In this document: positions 55,062 to 63,944 of the stretch, one piece after another
How positions within the stretch are numbered: position 1 is the first letter of the stretch
Layout: each line of letters starts with the position of its first letter
Assembly (NCBI GenBank): GCA_965207125.1
Contig: OZ242263.1
Coordinates: 496,001-560,000, forward strand
DNA length: 64,000 nt
From: G965207125 sp965207125
GTDB lineage: Bacteria; Pseudomonadota; Alphaproteobacteria; Puniceispirillales; UBA1172
Direction: 5' to 3'
Translations under genes and position numbers: made by a program
Notes under the pieces: generated by a model
Databases searched by the model: none
What the model was told of the DNA's origin: nothing
The model's input: only the letters and a program-made list of their open reading frames with translations

Positions 55062-56738
55062 CTAGAACAACCCCTCTATTAATCCACCATCATTAATGCG
55101 GATTGATTCAGCCGCAGGAACACGCGGCAAGCCCGGCATAGTCATGATCTCGCCACAGATAACGACAATGAATCCGGCCCCCGCCGACAGCCTGATCTCA
55201 CGAACCGGCAAACTATGCCCGTCGGGCGCGCCGCGCCTGTTCGGGTCGGTGGTGAAACTGTATTGTGTTTTCGCCATGCAGATCGGTAAATTGCCATATC
55301 CCTGCTCTTCCCAAGCTTTAAGTTGATCACGGATTTTCTGATCCGCCAACACTTCATCGGCGCGATAGATTTCCTTAGCGATGGTCTCTATTTTGGTGAA
55401 AAGCGGCATATCAGCCGGGTAAAGAGGCTTATATTGAGATGGATTGTTATCGATCGTCTCAACGATTTTATTCGCGAGTTCCTCAGACCCCGCGCTTCCA
55501 TCCGCCCAGTGTCTTGCTAACACGGCGACTCCGCCCTGCTTAGTCACATATTTCCTAAGCGCATCTATTTCAGCCTCGGTATCAGAGTGAAAATGATTAA
55601 TCGCGACCACGGCCGGAACCCCAAACTTTCCAATATTCTCCATATGACGTCCAAGGTTAGCGCATCCTCTAACCACCGCATCGACGTCTTCTGCGCCCAA
55701 ATCATTTCTCGCAACGCCGCCATTCATCTTCATAGCCCGCACTGTCGCAACAATCACCACAGCGTCAGGCTTAAGCCCTGCTTGACGACATTTGATATCG
55801 AGGAATTTCTCAGCCCCAAGATCAGCACCAAATCCGGCCTCTGTGACGACATAATCAGCCAGTTTCAACGCGGTGGTGGTGGCAATCACCGAATTACACC
55901 CATGGGCGATATTAGCAAAAGGGCCGCCGTGGACAAACGCCGGGTTATTTTCAAGCGTCTGAACCAGATTAGGCTGCATCGCTTGCTGGAGCAAAACCGT
56001 CATCGCACCGTCCGCTTTAATATCTCGGCAATAAATCGGGCTTCGGTCGCGGCGGTAAGCAATGATAATATCACCAAGCCGCTTTTCTAAATCAGCAAGG
56101 TCCGTGGAAAGGCACAAAATCGCCATGACTTCTGACGCCACGGTGATATCGAATCCACCCTCGCGTGGAAAGCCGTTAGCGACGCCGCCAAGATTACAGA
56201 CAATCTCGCGCAAGGCCCGATCATTCATATCGAGCACCCGCCGAAAAGCAATGCGCCTGACATCAATTTCCTGCTCATTGCCCCAATAGATATGATTATC
56301 GATCAGCGCCGCCAGCAAGTTATGGGCGGTGGTGATTGCGTGAAAGTCGCCGGTGAAATGAAGATTCATCTCTTCCATCGGAATAACTTGAGCATAGCCG
56401 CCGCCAGCGGCCCCGCCCTTCATCCCGAAACAAGGGCCAAGGGATGCTTCACGGATACAGACCGCAGCTTTTTTACCGATGCGATTAAGCCCATCCCCAA
56501 GTCCAACAGTGGTCGTGGTTTTTCCTTCTCCGGCCGGAGTCGGGTTAACCGCAGTCACGAGAATCAATCGGCCGTTTTTCTTACCATCCAACCCTTTGAT
56601 GAATTTTTCCGATACTTTGGCTTTGTCATGGCCATAAGGCAATAGGTCTTCATGAGGAATCCCCAGTTTGTCCCCTATTTCCATAATGGGTTTCTTTTTT
56701 GCCTCGCGGGCGATTTCGATATCAGTTTTGTAACTCAC
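55062..56738 (-). CDS. fhs: Formate-tetrahydrofolate ligase
   Basis: Uses ATP to join formate to THF, giving 10-formyl-THF. The 558 residues contain the P-loop NPTPAGEGKTTTTVGLGDGL, the N-terminal LGIPHEDLLPYGHDKAKV, and EAGFGADLGAEKFLDIKCR. Complete and of normal length. It recovers the formate made by the neighbouring Frc/Oxc enzymes as a one-carbon unit. Confidence 0.97.
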   Translation of the reverse strand: MSYKTDIEIAREAKKKPIMEIGDKLGIPHEDLLPYGHDKAKVSEKFIKGLDGKKNGRLILVTAVNPTPAGEGKTTTTVGLGDGLNRIGKKAAVCIREASLGPCFGMKGGAAGGGYAQVIPMEEMNLHFTGDFHAITTAHNLLAALIDNHIYWGNEQEIDVRRIAFRRVLDMNDRALREIVCNLGGVANGFPREGGFDITVASEVMAILCLSTDLADLEKRLGDIIIAYRRDRSPIYCRDIKADGAMTVLLQQAMQPNLVQTLENNPAFVHGGPFANIAHGCNSVIATTTALKLADYVVTEAGFGADLGAEKFLDIKCRQAGLKPDAVVIVATVRAMKMNGGVARNDLGAEDVDAVVRGCANLGRHMENIGKFGVPAVVAINHFHSDTEAEIDALRKYVTKQGGVAVLARHWADGSAGSEELANKIVETIDNNPSQYKPLYPADMPLFTKIETIAKEIYRADEVLADQKIRDQLKAWEEQGYGNLPICMAKTQYSFTTDPNRRGAPDGHSLPVREIRLSAGAGFIVVICGEIMTMPGLPRVPAAESIRINDGGLIEGLF

Positions 56739-56756
56739 GATTTTTGTCCTATTCGT

Positions 56757-57671
56757 TTATATTGCTAGTTTCGTTCCCACGTCAAGATTAGCGGTGGTCG
56801 CCCATTCGACGGCAGGAATTTTCCCTTGGCCTGCTGGTCTGACACGTTTGATCAGTATCCTGCCGCCAACCCCCTGAACGGTTACGCCCTCATCGGTGAT
56901 TGCGACAACTTCACCAGAAATTCCATCGCCTTCCAGTTTAATCGCGTCATAAATTTTTACTTCCCCGCCATTTATCGTAGTCCAAGCTCCGGGAGCCGGG
57001 TTTGCCGCACGGATGAGGTTATAGACCTCATCGATCGGTTTGGCCCAATCCAGTTTAGCGGCCTCTTTATTGAACCAACCTTCATAGCTGCCATCCTCAA
57101 GACGCTGGTCATGCTTGATAATGACTCCGGCCTTGACCAGATCAAGGCCTTCCATCATCGCCGCGACTCCCATGGGGAATAACTTGTTGAAATAAACATC
57201 GCCCAAAGTCTCATCAGGGCCAATATCGCAGGTTTTCTGCAACATAATAGGCCCTTCATCTAACCCGTCATCAGGCCAGAAAATACTCAGCCCGGTGTGG
57301 GTTTTCCCCATGGCGATTGGCCAGTTAATAGAAGATGGGCCGCGATGATGCGGACAAAGAGATGGATGATATTGAAACGTGCCGTAAGTCGGAGCATCGC
57401 GCACCGCTTGAGGAATAAAAAGTAATACGTAAGCCATCAAGCAGATATCGGCTTTGAAGGATTGCATCAACTGCAAGGCTTCTGGAGTTTTCCACGAAGA
57501 CGGCTGATGCAAGGGTATGTTTTTCTCACGCGCAAGATCAGCAAGAGGGTCTTCAGGCTTACCTTCAGCGGTTGGAGCGCAGCAGACGGCGACCACATCC
57601 TCGTGCCTTTCCAAAAGCTGCTCAAGAACAGCTTTGCCGAAAGCCTGTTGTCCATGCAATACAATACGCAT
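56757..57671 (-). CDS. ALDH1L1-hydrolase-like formyltransferase (stand-alone)
   Basis: A 304-residue formyltransferase-fold protein. The N-terminal domain has YHPSLCPHHRGPSSINWPI and LSIFWPDDGLDEGPIMLQK; the C-terminal Fmt_C domain has YEGWFNKEAAKLDW and AANPAPGAWTTING. These match the hydrolase half of mammalian 10-formyl-THF dehydrogenase (ALDH1L1) as I recall it, better than Met-tRNA formyltransferase: the NxHxS motif of Fmt is QYHPS here. The catalytic His and Asp appear kept. It lies between fhs and frc, so a role in formyl transfer linked to 10-formyl-THF is likely. No aldehyde dehydrogenase or carrier-protein domain follows. Confidence 0.8.
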   Translation of the reverse strand: MRIVLHGQQAFGKAVLEQLLERHEDVVAVCCAPTAEGKPEDPLADLAREKNIPLHQPSSWKTPEALQLMQSFKADICLMAYVLLFIPQAVRDAPTYGTFQYHPSLCPHHRGPSSINWPIAMGKTHTGLSIFWPDDGLDEGPIMLQKTCDIGPDETLGDVYFNKLFPMGVAAMMEGLDLVKAGVIIKHDQRLEDGSYEGWFNKEAAKLDWAKPIDEVYNLIRAANPAPGAWTTINGGEVKIYDAIKLEGDGISGEVVAITDEGVTVQGVGGRILIKRVRPAGQGKIPAVEWATTANLDVGTKLAI

Positions 57672-57700
57672 TCTACCCCTCCTCCCAGATCGGGTGTCTT

Positions 57701-58972
57701 TTATTTCGCCGCCGAGCCCACATCTCCAACCGCGCCGGACGCGACAATACCCGCTATTTCATCTTCGGAATATTTAAGCACATCCCGCAGAATCTCGACC
57801 GTGTGCTCGCCCAAAAGCGGCGACCTTGTCACATCAGCAGGACTGTCTGATAATTTAATCGGGCAACCGACTGTAATATAATCCCCACGTTCAGGATGCG
57901 GCACATTGACTAAAGTGCCAGTGGCGTAAAGCCCCTCATCCTCAGCGATTTCCTTCATCGACAGAATAGGACCAATTGGAATATCTAAAGGATTGCAGAT
58001 ATCCATCACTTCGAATTTGGTTTTGGTTATTGTCCATTTTTCGATGCGCCCGAAAATCTCATCGAGTTTATCAAGGCGCGCTGGCAGGGTCGCATAACCT
58101 TCATCGGTTTTCCAACCCACCTCACCGATCACATCACAGACCTTCTCCCAGACCGCCATTTGAATAATGAAATAGATATAGGCGTTAGGGTCATTCTCCC
58201 AGCCTTTGCATTTGAGGATTCTGCCGGGTTGTCCCCCTCCTGAATCATTGCCAGCCCGAGGCGTTGCTTCCCCGAACGGAATCCCATTACCACATTGTGA
58301 GTATTCCTTAAGCGGCCCACTAGCCAGTCTTTGCTGGTCGCGCATTTTAACCCGTGCAAGGTTAAGCACTGCATCCTGCATAGCGACGGTGACTCGCTGT
58401 CCCTTGCCGGTTTTTTCGCGTTGGAACAAAGCCGCTGTAATCCCCAAGGCCAAATGCAATCCGCTGCCTGAATCGCCGATCTGCGCCCCGGTCACCAAGG
58501 GCGGGCCATCAAGAAATCCGGTGGTCGAAGCCGAGCCGCCAGCGCATTGAGCCACGTTTTCATAGACTTTGCAGTCTTCATATTTGCCGGGGCCAAATCC
58601 TTTAATAGATGCCATGATCAACCGAGGATTAATCTGATGAATCCGCTCCCAGCCAAAACCCATGCGGTCCAGCGCGCCAGGAGCAAAGTTCTCGACCAGC
58701 ACATCACATGTTTCGATGAGTCTCGTTAACACGTCTTTGCCGGTTTCATCTTTGGAATTCAGCTCAATAGACCTTTTGTTGTGATTAAGCATGGTGAAAT
58801 AGAGGCTATCCGCGCCGGGTTTATCCACCAGCTGCTTACGGGTTGCGTCCCCAACTCCCGGCCGTTCCACCTTGACCACATCCGCACCAAGCCAAGCGAG
58901 GAGCTGGGTGCATGTCGGCCCCGACTGCACATGGGTAAAATCCAATATTTTAATACCTTCAAGAGCTTTCAT
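57701..58972 (-). CDS. frc: Formyl-CoA:oxalate CoA-transferase
   Basis: A class III CoA-transferase of 423 residues that moves CoA from formyl-CoA to oxalate. GIKILDFTHVQSGPTCTQLLAWLGADVVKVERPG opens it; the catalytic aspartate is in LVTGAQIGDSGSGLHLALG; the glycine loop is NDSGGGQPGRILKCKGWE. These closely parallel Frc of Oxalobacter as I remember it. It starts 15 bases after oxc, forming the two-enzyme oxalate module. Confidence 0.95.
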   Translation of the reverse strand: MKALEGIKILDFTHVQSGPTCTQLLAWLGADVVKVERPGVGDATRKQLVDKPGADSLYFTMLNHNKRSIELNSKDETGKDVLTRLIETCDVLVENFAPGALDRMGFGWERIHQINPRLIMASIKGFGPGKYEDCKVYENVAQCAGGSASTTGFLDGPPLVTGAQIGDSGSGLHLALGITAALFQREKTGKGQRVTVAMQDAVLNLARVKMRDQQRLASGPLKEYSQCGNGIPFGEATPRAGNDSGGGQPGRILKCKGWENDPNAYIYFIIQMAVWEKVCDVIGEVGWKTDEGYATLPARLDKLDEIFGRIEKWTITKTKFEVMDICNPLDIPIGPILSMKEIAEDEGLYATGTLVNVPHPERGDYITVGCPIKLSDSPADVTRSPLLGEHTVEILRDVLKYSEDEIAGIVASGAVGDVGSAAK

Positions 58973-58987
58973 CGTTCTACTTTCTCT

Positions 58988-61504
58988 TTATCCTTTCATG
59001 AGGACGCTTTGTGGATTGAGGTTACCAATCCGTCCACTTTCCGTTCCCGCGCCTTCATCAATAACAGCGTTGATCAGGGTCGGTTTTCCAGAATTGAACG
59101 CTTGCTTTATTCCCATTGCTAATTCATCAGGGCTAGTTGCGTAAATTCCAGTGCCACCAAACGCCTCCATCATCATATCATAGCGGGCATCCTTGACAAA
59201 AACAGTTGGTGCAACATCCTCGCCACCAGATAGATTTTTATCAGTACCGCGATAAATCCCGTTATTGTTAAAAACCACAATGCAAATCGGTAGATTGTAA
59301 CGGCATATTGTTTCTATTTCCATACCAGAAAAACCGAACGCGCTATCGCCTTCCACGGCGAGCACTTGCCGTCCTGTTTCTATCGCAGCAGCGATCGACG
59401 CGCCCTGCCCGATTCCCATGATTCCCCACGTGCCGACATCGATGCGATGCCGCGGGCGATAGATGTTAATAATGCTACGGGCAAAATCTAGAGTATTCGC
59501 GCCTTCATTAACCAGAATCGTGTCAGGGTTATCGGTGATGATTGTTTTGATCGCCCCTAATGCGCCGTGATAATCCATGGGCGCGTTGTTATTCATCAGT
59601 TTGGGCGCCATTTTTTTAAGATTAATGTCCGAACGCGCCTTGATAGATTCAAGCCATTCTTTCGGTGGTTGGACCCAGTTTTTGCCAAAGGCTTCGGTCA
59701 TCGCCCCAAGACACGAAGCGATGTCGCCAACAAGAGGCGCATCAATTTTAACATTACTATCCATTTCCTGTGGTTCAATATCTATTTGGATGAATTTTTT
59801 GCTTTGCGGCGCACCCCATCCAGCACCTTTACCATGGGATAAAAGCCAGTTCAGTCTCGCCCCGGCTAGCACAACAACATCAGATTCTTTCAACACAAGA
59901 GAGCGGGCGGCCGCGGCTGATTGTGGATGATTGTCAGGCAATAGCCCCTTAGCCATACTCATAGGCAGATAAGGCAGGCCGCTTTTGTCAACAAATGCGC
60001 GGATGGTTTCATCCTGCTGGGCATAAGCCGCGCCTTTGCCAAGTATAAGCAAAGGCTTTTTTGCCGATTTAAGCATATCGACAGCGCGCGCCACAGCTTC
60101 AGGGGCGGGCAGCTGCCTAGGAGCAGGATCGATGACCTTGATCAGCGAATTACGTCCCTCCTCGGCGTCCATCGTCTTGGCGAAAACCTGCGCGGGGAGA
60201 TCTAAATAAACGCCGCCGGGTCGTCCGGAACAAGCCGATCTAATCGCTCTTGCGATACCGACGCCGATATCCTCCACATGCAAAACCCTATAAGCGGCTT
60301 TGCATAACGGCTTGGCGACCGCCAGCTGGTCCATTTCCTCATAATCCCCTTGCTGAAGATCAACAACCTCGCGCTCAGACGACCCGCTGATGAGAATCAT
60401 CGGAAAGCAGTTCGTGGTGGCGTTGGCAAGGGCGGTCAGACCGTTGAGAAATCCTGGCGCGGACACCGTGAGGCAAACCCCTGGCTTTTGCGTTAAAAAC
60501 CCTGCGACACTGGCCGCGTATCCAGCGTTTTGTTCATGGCGAAAGGAAATAACGCGTAAGCCTTCTGCTTGGGCGATTCGCCCGAGATCAGTGATGGGAA
60601 TACCAGGGACGTTGTAAATCGTGTTGATGTCATTGAGTTTCAGCGCTTCAACAACCAAGTGAAAGCCGTCCGTCAGCATTGAAGTATCACCCGGACCCTC
60701 ATCCGTATCATCATTACTCACCCCAGGGACGCTCTCGGTTTGCATAGATTTTCCTCCATTATCCTCTTTCTCGGTATTTTTATTGTTATCCGCACTCTGA
60801 GCAGGCTGGGCTATACTGGCGAGATGAGTCCAACGTTCTTTAATATGATCGTGAAGCCGCATGGTATGCTCGCGCACCAGTTTCGCGGCCAGATCAGCAT
60901 CGCGCGATTCAAGAGCCTCGATAATTTCCATATGATCGACCACTGACTTTGCGGCTCTGTCGGCTTCACGCATAGCACGGCGGCGTATACAGGCCATTTG
61001 CATGAACAGCTGATCGGCGGTGGTTTTCAGCAAGCTACAGCCGGATAACTCGAGAATCATCTGGTGAAAAGTGATATTGGCATCTGAATATTCAGCGAGT
61101 TCCATCTTGCTCGCGCTGATGCTGTTGCTCATGGCGAATTTGCGCAGCAGGATAAACTCCTCATCGCTCGCGCCTTGGGTGGCTAGCCGCGCCGCCATGC
61201 TCTCAAGCGCCGCCCAAGTGATCACCATATCCAGAATTTCGCTTAAAGATTTGCGACAGATAAAAACGCCCCTGCGCGGGATGATCTCGATCAGCCCATC
61301 CTGTTCCAGTCGCGCCAGCACCTCTCTGACCGGCGTGCGTGAGATACCAAGCTGGTCAGCAAGGCGGCGTTCATCAAGCCGCAGGTCTTCATCTATATCG
61401 TAAATATCGATGCTAAGAATATGATCGCGCAAAACCTCATAAACATGATCTCTCATGGTGAAATCGTTTTCGATTGGCTTCAGCTTAATATTATGCAGTG
61501 GCAT
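58988..61504 (-). CDS. oxc: GntR-FCD regulator fused in frame to oxalyl-CoA decarboxylase
   Basis: A single 838-residue frame. Residues 18-85 form a GntR winged helix (DERRLADQLGISRTPVREVL, then GLIEIIPRRGVFI); residues 90-225 an FCD ligand domain with the metal-type SDANITFH, VDHMEII and VREHTM. After a polar linker (ADNNKNTEKEDNGGKS) comes a complete Oxc: LTDGFHLVVEALKLNDINTIY, GSSEREVVDLQQGDYEEMDQ, the TPP site GDSAFGFSGMEIETICRYNL with NNNGIY. Oxc turns oxalyl-CoA into formyl-CoA and CO2. An internal ATG (60745) with GGAGG seven bases upstream marks the normal start of a free 585-residue Oxc, so both forms may be made. A lost stop codon between two ordinary neighbours is the simplest origin. 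Confidence 0.93.
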   Translation of the reverse strand: MPLHNIKLKPIENDFTMRDHVYEVLRDHILSIDIYDIDEDLRLDERRLADQLGISRTPVREVLARLEQDGLIEIIPRRGVFICRKSLSEILDMVITWAALESMAARLATQGASDEEFILLRKFAMSNSISASKMELAEYSDANITFHQMILELSGCSLLKTTADQLFMQMACIRRRAMREADRAAKSVVDHMEIIEALESRDADLAAKLVREHTMRLHDHIKERWTHLASIAQPAQSADNNKNTEKEDNGGKSMQTESVPGVSNDDTDEGPGDTSMLTDGFHLVVEALKLNDINTIYNVPGIPITDLGRIAQAEGLRVISFRHEQNAGYAASVAGFLTQKPGVCLTVSAPGFLNGLTALANATTNCFPMILISGSSEREVVDLQQGDYEEMDQLAVAKPLCKAAYRVLHVEDIGVGIARAIRSACSGRPGGVYLDLPAQVFAKTMDAEEGRNSLIKVIDPAPRQLPAPEAVARAVDMLKSAKKPLLILGKGAAYAQQDETIRAFVDKSGLPYLPMSMAKGLLPDNHPQSAAAARSLVLKESDVVVLAGARLNWLLSHGKGAGWGAPQSKKFIQIDIEPQEMDSNVKIDAPLVGDIASCLGAMTEAFGKNWVQPPKEWLESIKARSDINLKKMAPKLMNNNAPMDYHGALGAIKTIITDNPDTILVNEGANTLDFARSIINIYRPRHRIDVGTWGIMGIGQGASIAAAIETGRQVLAVEGDSAFGFSGMEIETICRYNLPICIVVFNNNGIYRGTDKNLSGGEDVAPTVFVKDARYDMMMEAFGGTGIYATSPDELAMGIKQAFNSGKPTLINAVIDEGAGTESGRIGNLNPQSVLMKG
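60743..60757 (-). promoter_or_regulatory. Internal ribosome binding site and start of oxc
   Basis: GGAGG (60757-60753), 7 bases, then ATG (60745-60743), inside the GntR-Oxc frame. The protein from this ATG (MQTESVPGVSNDD...) fits the usual length of oxalyl-CoA decarboxylase. This is the strongest sign that Oxc can be made on its own. Confidence 0.85.
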
Positions 61505-61833
61505 AGAGTTTTCTTACTCACCCTCTATTGACTTGTTCTACTAACGCCCGCCGCCCCCTGCCCGATTTTCCACCAATTTTTGGAGAATAAACCCCATCTA
61601 AAGCGATGGACGGCAACAACGGCACGTTCCGTTATACAATATACCGAAAGATGTCGCCGTCAAGCGGAAAAATGATTCTTTTTGTTCAAGATGAGGCATA
61701 TTCAGTGCGGATTGTGCTGTATATTGATCTGGTATACCATACGCAAAACTTGTCGAAAAGCGAAACTCATGATCAATAGTTTTTATCCAAAAAATGTGTA
61801 TTATGATGAAAACAACAGGAGGCCTTGCAATCA
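61505..61833. other. Divergent regulatory region between gntR-oxc and sucC
   Basis: No protein-coding gene is supported; the minus-strand frame at 61598-61834 shows no family features. The region must hold the promoters of both the oxalate locus and sucCD. The only clear element is the palindrome at 61730-61739, listed separately. The AGGAGG at 61817-61822 is the sucC ribosome binding site. Confidence 0.6.
61730..61739. promoter_or_regulatory. Candidate GntR-family operator palindrome
   Basis: TGGTATACCA is a perfect 10-bp palindrome in the divergent region 226 bases upstream of the GntR-Oxc start. FCD-type GntR regulators often bind short T.GTATAC.A-like palindromes, so it could be the autoregulatory operator. 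The distance and single copy make this tentative. Confidence 0.4.
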
Positions 61834-63030
61834 ATGAACATTCACGAATATCAAGCCAAAGAAATTCTCAAAGATTACGGTGCGCCAGTGGCGGCGGGGG
61901 TCGCGATTACCTCGCTTGACGCGCTGTCATCGGCCATCGCCTCACTGCCCGGGCCTGTCTGGGTAGTCAAAAGCCAGATTCACGCAGGCGGCAGAGGCAA
62001 AGGCACATTCAAAGAACTCGGAAAAGAGGCCAAAGGCGGGGTTCGCGTATCTTTTTCAGCCGAGGACGTCATGGCGAACGCGCGGGATATGCTTGGCAAA
62101 ACCCTCGTAACCGCACAAACCGGCGCCCAGGGCAAAAAAGTTAACAGGCTTTATATTGAGGATGGGGCTGATATTGCCCGCGAGTTATATCTTTCTATTT
62201 TGGTTGACCGCAGCGTCGGGCAAGTGAGTTTCGTTGTGTCGACCGAAGGCGGCATGGATATAGAGACCGTGGCGCATGAAACGCCTGACAAGATCCACAG
62301 CGTGGCGATTTCCATTGAGCGCGGATGCTCTGATGTTGAGGCTGGCAGCCTAGCCGACGCGCTTGAGATGAAAGGCGCAACGCGCGATCAGGCGATGGTA
62401 CTGTTTAAGAATCTCTACACGGCTTTTGTTGAAAAAGACATGAGCCTGCTTGAGGTCAATCCCTTGATTGTCACCCAGGCGGGAGATATTCAAGTGCTCG
62501 ATGCCAAAATGTCTTTTGATGATAACGCCCTTTTTCGCCATCCTGAAATCATCGCCTTGCGGGATGAGACCGAAGAAGATTCAAAGGAAATAGAGGCATC
62601 AAAGCATGATCTCGCCTATATCAGCCTCGATGGCGATATCGGCTGCATGGTGAACGGTGCGGGGCTCGCTATGGCCACGATGGATATCATCAAACTCTAT
62701 GGGGGTGAGCCAGCCAATTTTCTCGATGTTGGCGGCGGCGCAACAGCTGAAAAAGTAACCTCAGCCTTTAAGATCATCACGTCGGACGCAAAGGTAAAAG
62801 GAATTCTGATCAATATTTTTGGCGGAATCATGCGCTGTGACGTCATTGCCGAAGGCGTAGTCCAAGCAGTGAAAGAGGTGTCATTAAATGTGCCACTCGT
62901 GGTGCGCCTTGAAGGCACGAAGGTTGCCGAAGGTAAGGCTATTCTCGAAAAAAGTGGACTTGACGTAATCGCCGCCAATGATCTTAACGACGCGGCGGAA
63001 AAAATTGTGAGCGCGGTTAAGGCGCTATAA
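61834..63030 (+). CDS. sucC: Succinyl-CoA synthetase, beta subunit
   Basis: The 398-residue ATP-grasp subunit of the TCA-cycle enzyme. It shows MNIHEYQAKEILKDYGAPV, VVKSQIHAGGRGKGTFKE, LLEVNPLIVTQAGDIQVLDAK and LINIFGGIMRCDVIAEGV. The ATG at 61834 is used because the family begins at MNIHEYQ; the TTG at 61825 would sit 2 bases from the AGGAGG. It is 11 bases upstream of sucD. Confidence 0.97.
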   Translation: MNIHEYQAKEILKDYGAPVAAGVAITSLDALSSAIASLPGPVWVVKSQIHAGGRGKGTFKELGKEAKGGVRVSFSAEDVMANARDMLGKTLVTAQTGAQGKKVNRLYIEDGADIARELYLSILVDRSVGQVSFVVSTEGGMDIETVAHETPDKIHSVAISIERGCSDVEAGSLADALEMKGATRDQAMVLFKNLYTAFVEKDMSLLEVNPLIVTQAGDIQVLDAKMSFDDNALFRHPEIIALRDETEEDSKEIEASKHDLAYISLDGDIGCMVNGAGLAMATMDIIKLYGGEPANFLDVGGGATAEKVTSAFKIITSDAKVKGILINIFGGIMRCDVIAEGVVQAVKEVSLNVPLVVRLEGTKVAEGKAILEKSGLDVIAANDLNDAAEKIVSAVKAL

Positions 63031-63041
63031 GGGAAAAAATC

Positions 63042-63944
63042 ATGGCAATACTCATCAATAAAGACACCAAAATCATCGTTCAGGGCTTAACCGGCAAGAC
63101 TGGCACCTTCCACACCGAACAAGCCCTCGCCTATCACGGCACACAAATGGTCGCGGGAACACATCCTAAAAAAGGGGGTGAGACCTGGAGGAGCGAAAGC
63201 GGCGTCTCATTGCCTCTTTTCACAACAACCGCCGAAGCGAGGACGGCGACTGGCGCAAACGCCTCGGTGATTTACGTGCCCCCCGCTGGTGCGGCCGCTG
63301 CGATTATAGAGGCCATCGACGCCGAGATCGAATTAATCATCTGCATCACCGAAGGCGTGCCTATTTTAGATATGGTTCGGGTCAAGGAAAAACTGGACGC
63401 ATCCCGCTCACGGCTGATCGGGCCTAACTGCCCCGGTTTGCTGACGCCGGAGCAATGTAAAATCGGCATCATGCCAAGCAGTATTTTCAAACGCGGTTCG
63501 GTTGGGGTTTTATCGCGCTCGGGGACTTTAACTTATGAGGCGGTTTACCAGACGACCATGGCCGGACTTGGTCAAAGCACCGCCGTGGGAATTGGTGGCG
63601 ACCCGGTCAAGGGAACGGAGTTTATCGATGTATTAGATTTATTTCTTGACGATCCCCAGACAGAATCAATCATCATGATCGGCGAGATTGGCGGGGCCGC
63701 CGAAGAAGAAGCCGCCGCATTCATCGCAGCTGAGGCTAAAAAAGGACGCGCAAAACCAATGGTCGGCTTTATCGCCGGGCGCACATCTCCCCCTGGGCGA
63801 ACGATGGGACACGCAGGAGCGGTGATTTCCGGCGGCAAAGGCGGTGCTGAGGCGAAGATCGAAGCACTGGAAGCAGCAGGGGTTCGGGTGTCCCCCTCGC
63901 CCGCTTCGCTTGGCGACACGCTACTTGAGGTGCTAAAAGCTTAG
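63042..63944 (+). CDS. sucD: Succinyl-CoA synthetase, alpha subunit
   Basis: The 300-residue CoA-binding subunit. The CoA site is IIVQGLTGKTGTFHTEQAL, and the phosphorylated histidine is in RTMGHAGAVISGGKGGAEAK; GPNCPGLLTPEQCKIGIMP is also conserved. It pairs with sucC. The last 56 bases of the window after it hold no identifiable gene start, though sucA often follows in relatives. Confidence 0.97.
   Translation: MAILINKDTKIIVQGLTGKTGTFHTEQALAYHGTQMVAGTHPKKGGETWRSESGVSLPLFTTTAEARTATGANASVIYVPPAGAAAAIIEAIDAEIELIICITEGVPILDMVRVKEKLDASRSRLIGPNCPGLLTPEQCKIGIMPSSIFKRGSVGVLSRSGTLTYEAVYQTTMAGLGQSTAVGIGGDPVKGTEFIDVLDLFLDDPQTESIIMIGEIGGAAEEEAAAFIAAEAKKGRAKPMVGFIAGRTSPPGRTMGHAGAVISGGKGGAEAKIEALEAAGVRVSPSPASLGDTLLEVLKA

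Noticed and set aside
61598..61834. 78-codon minus-strand ORF between gntR-oxc and sucC
   Set aside because: Covers the regulatory region and the sucC ribosome binding site; no protein features.
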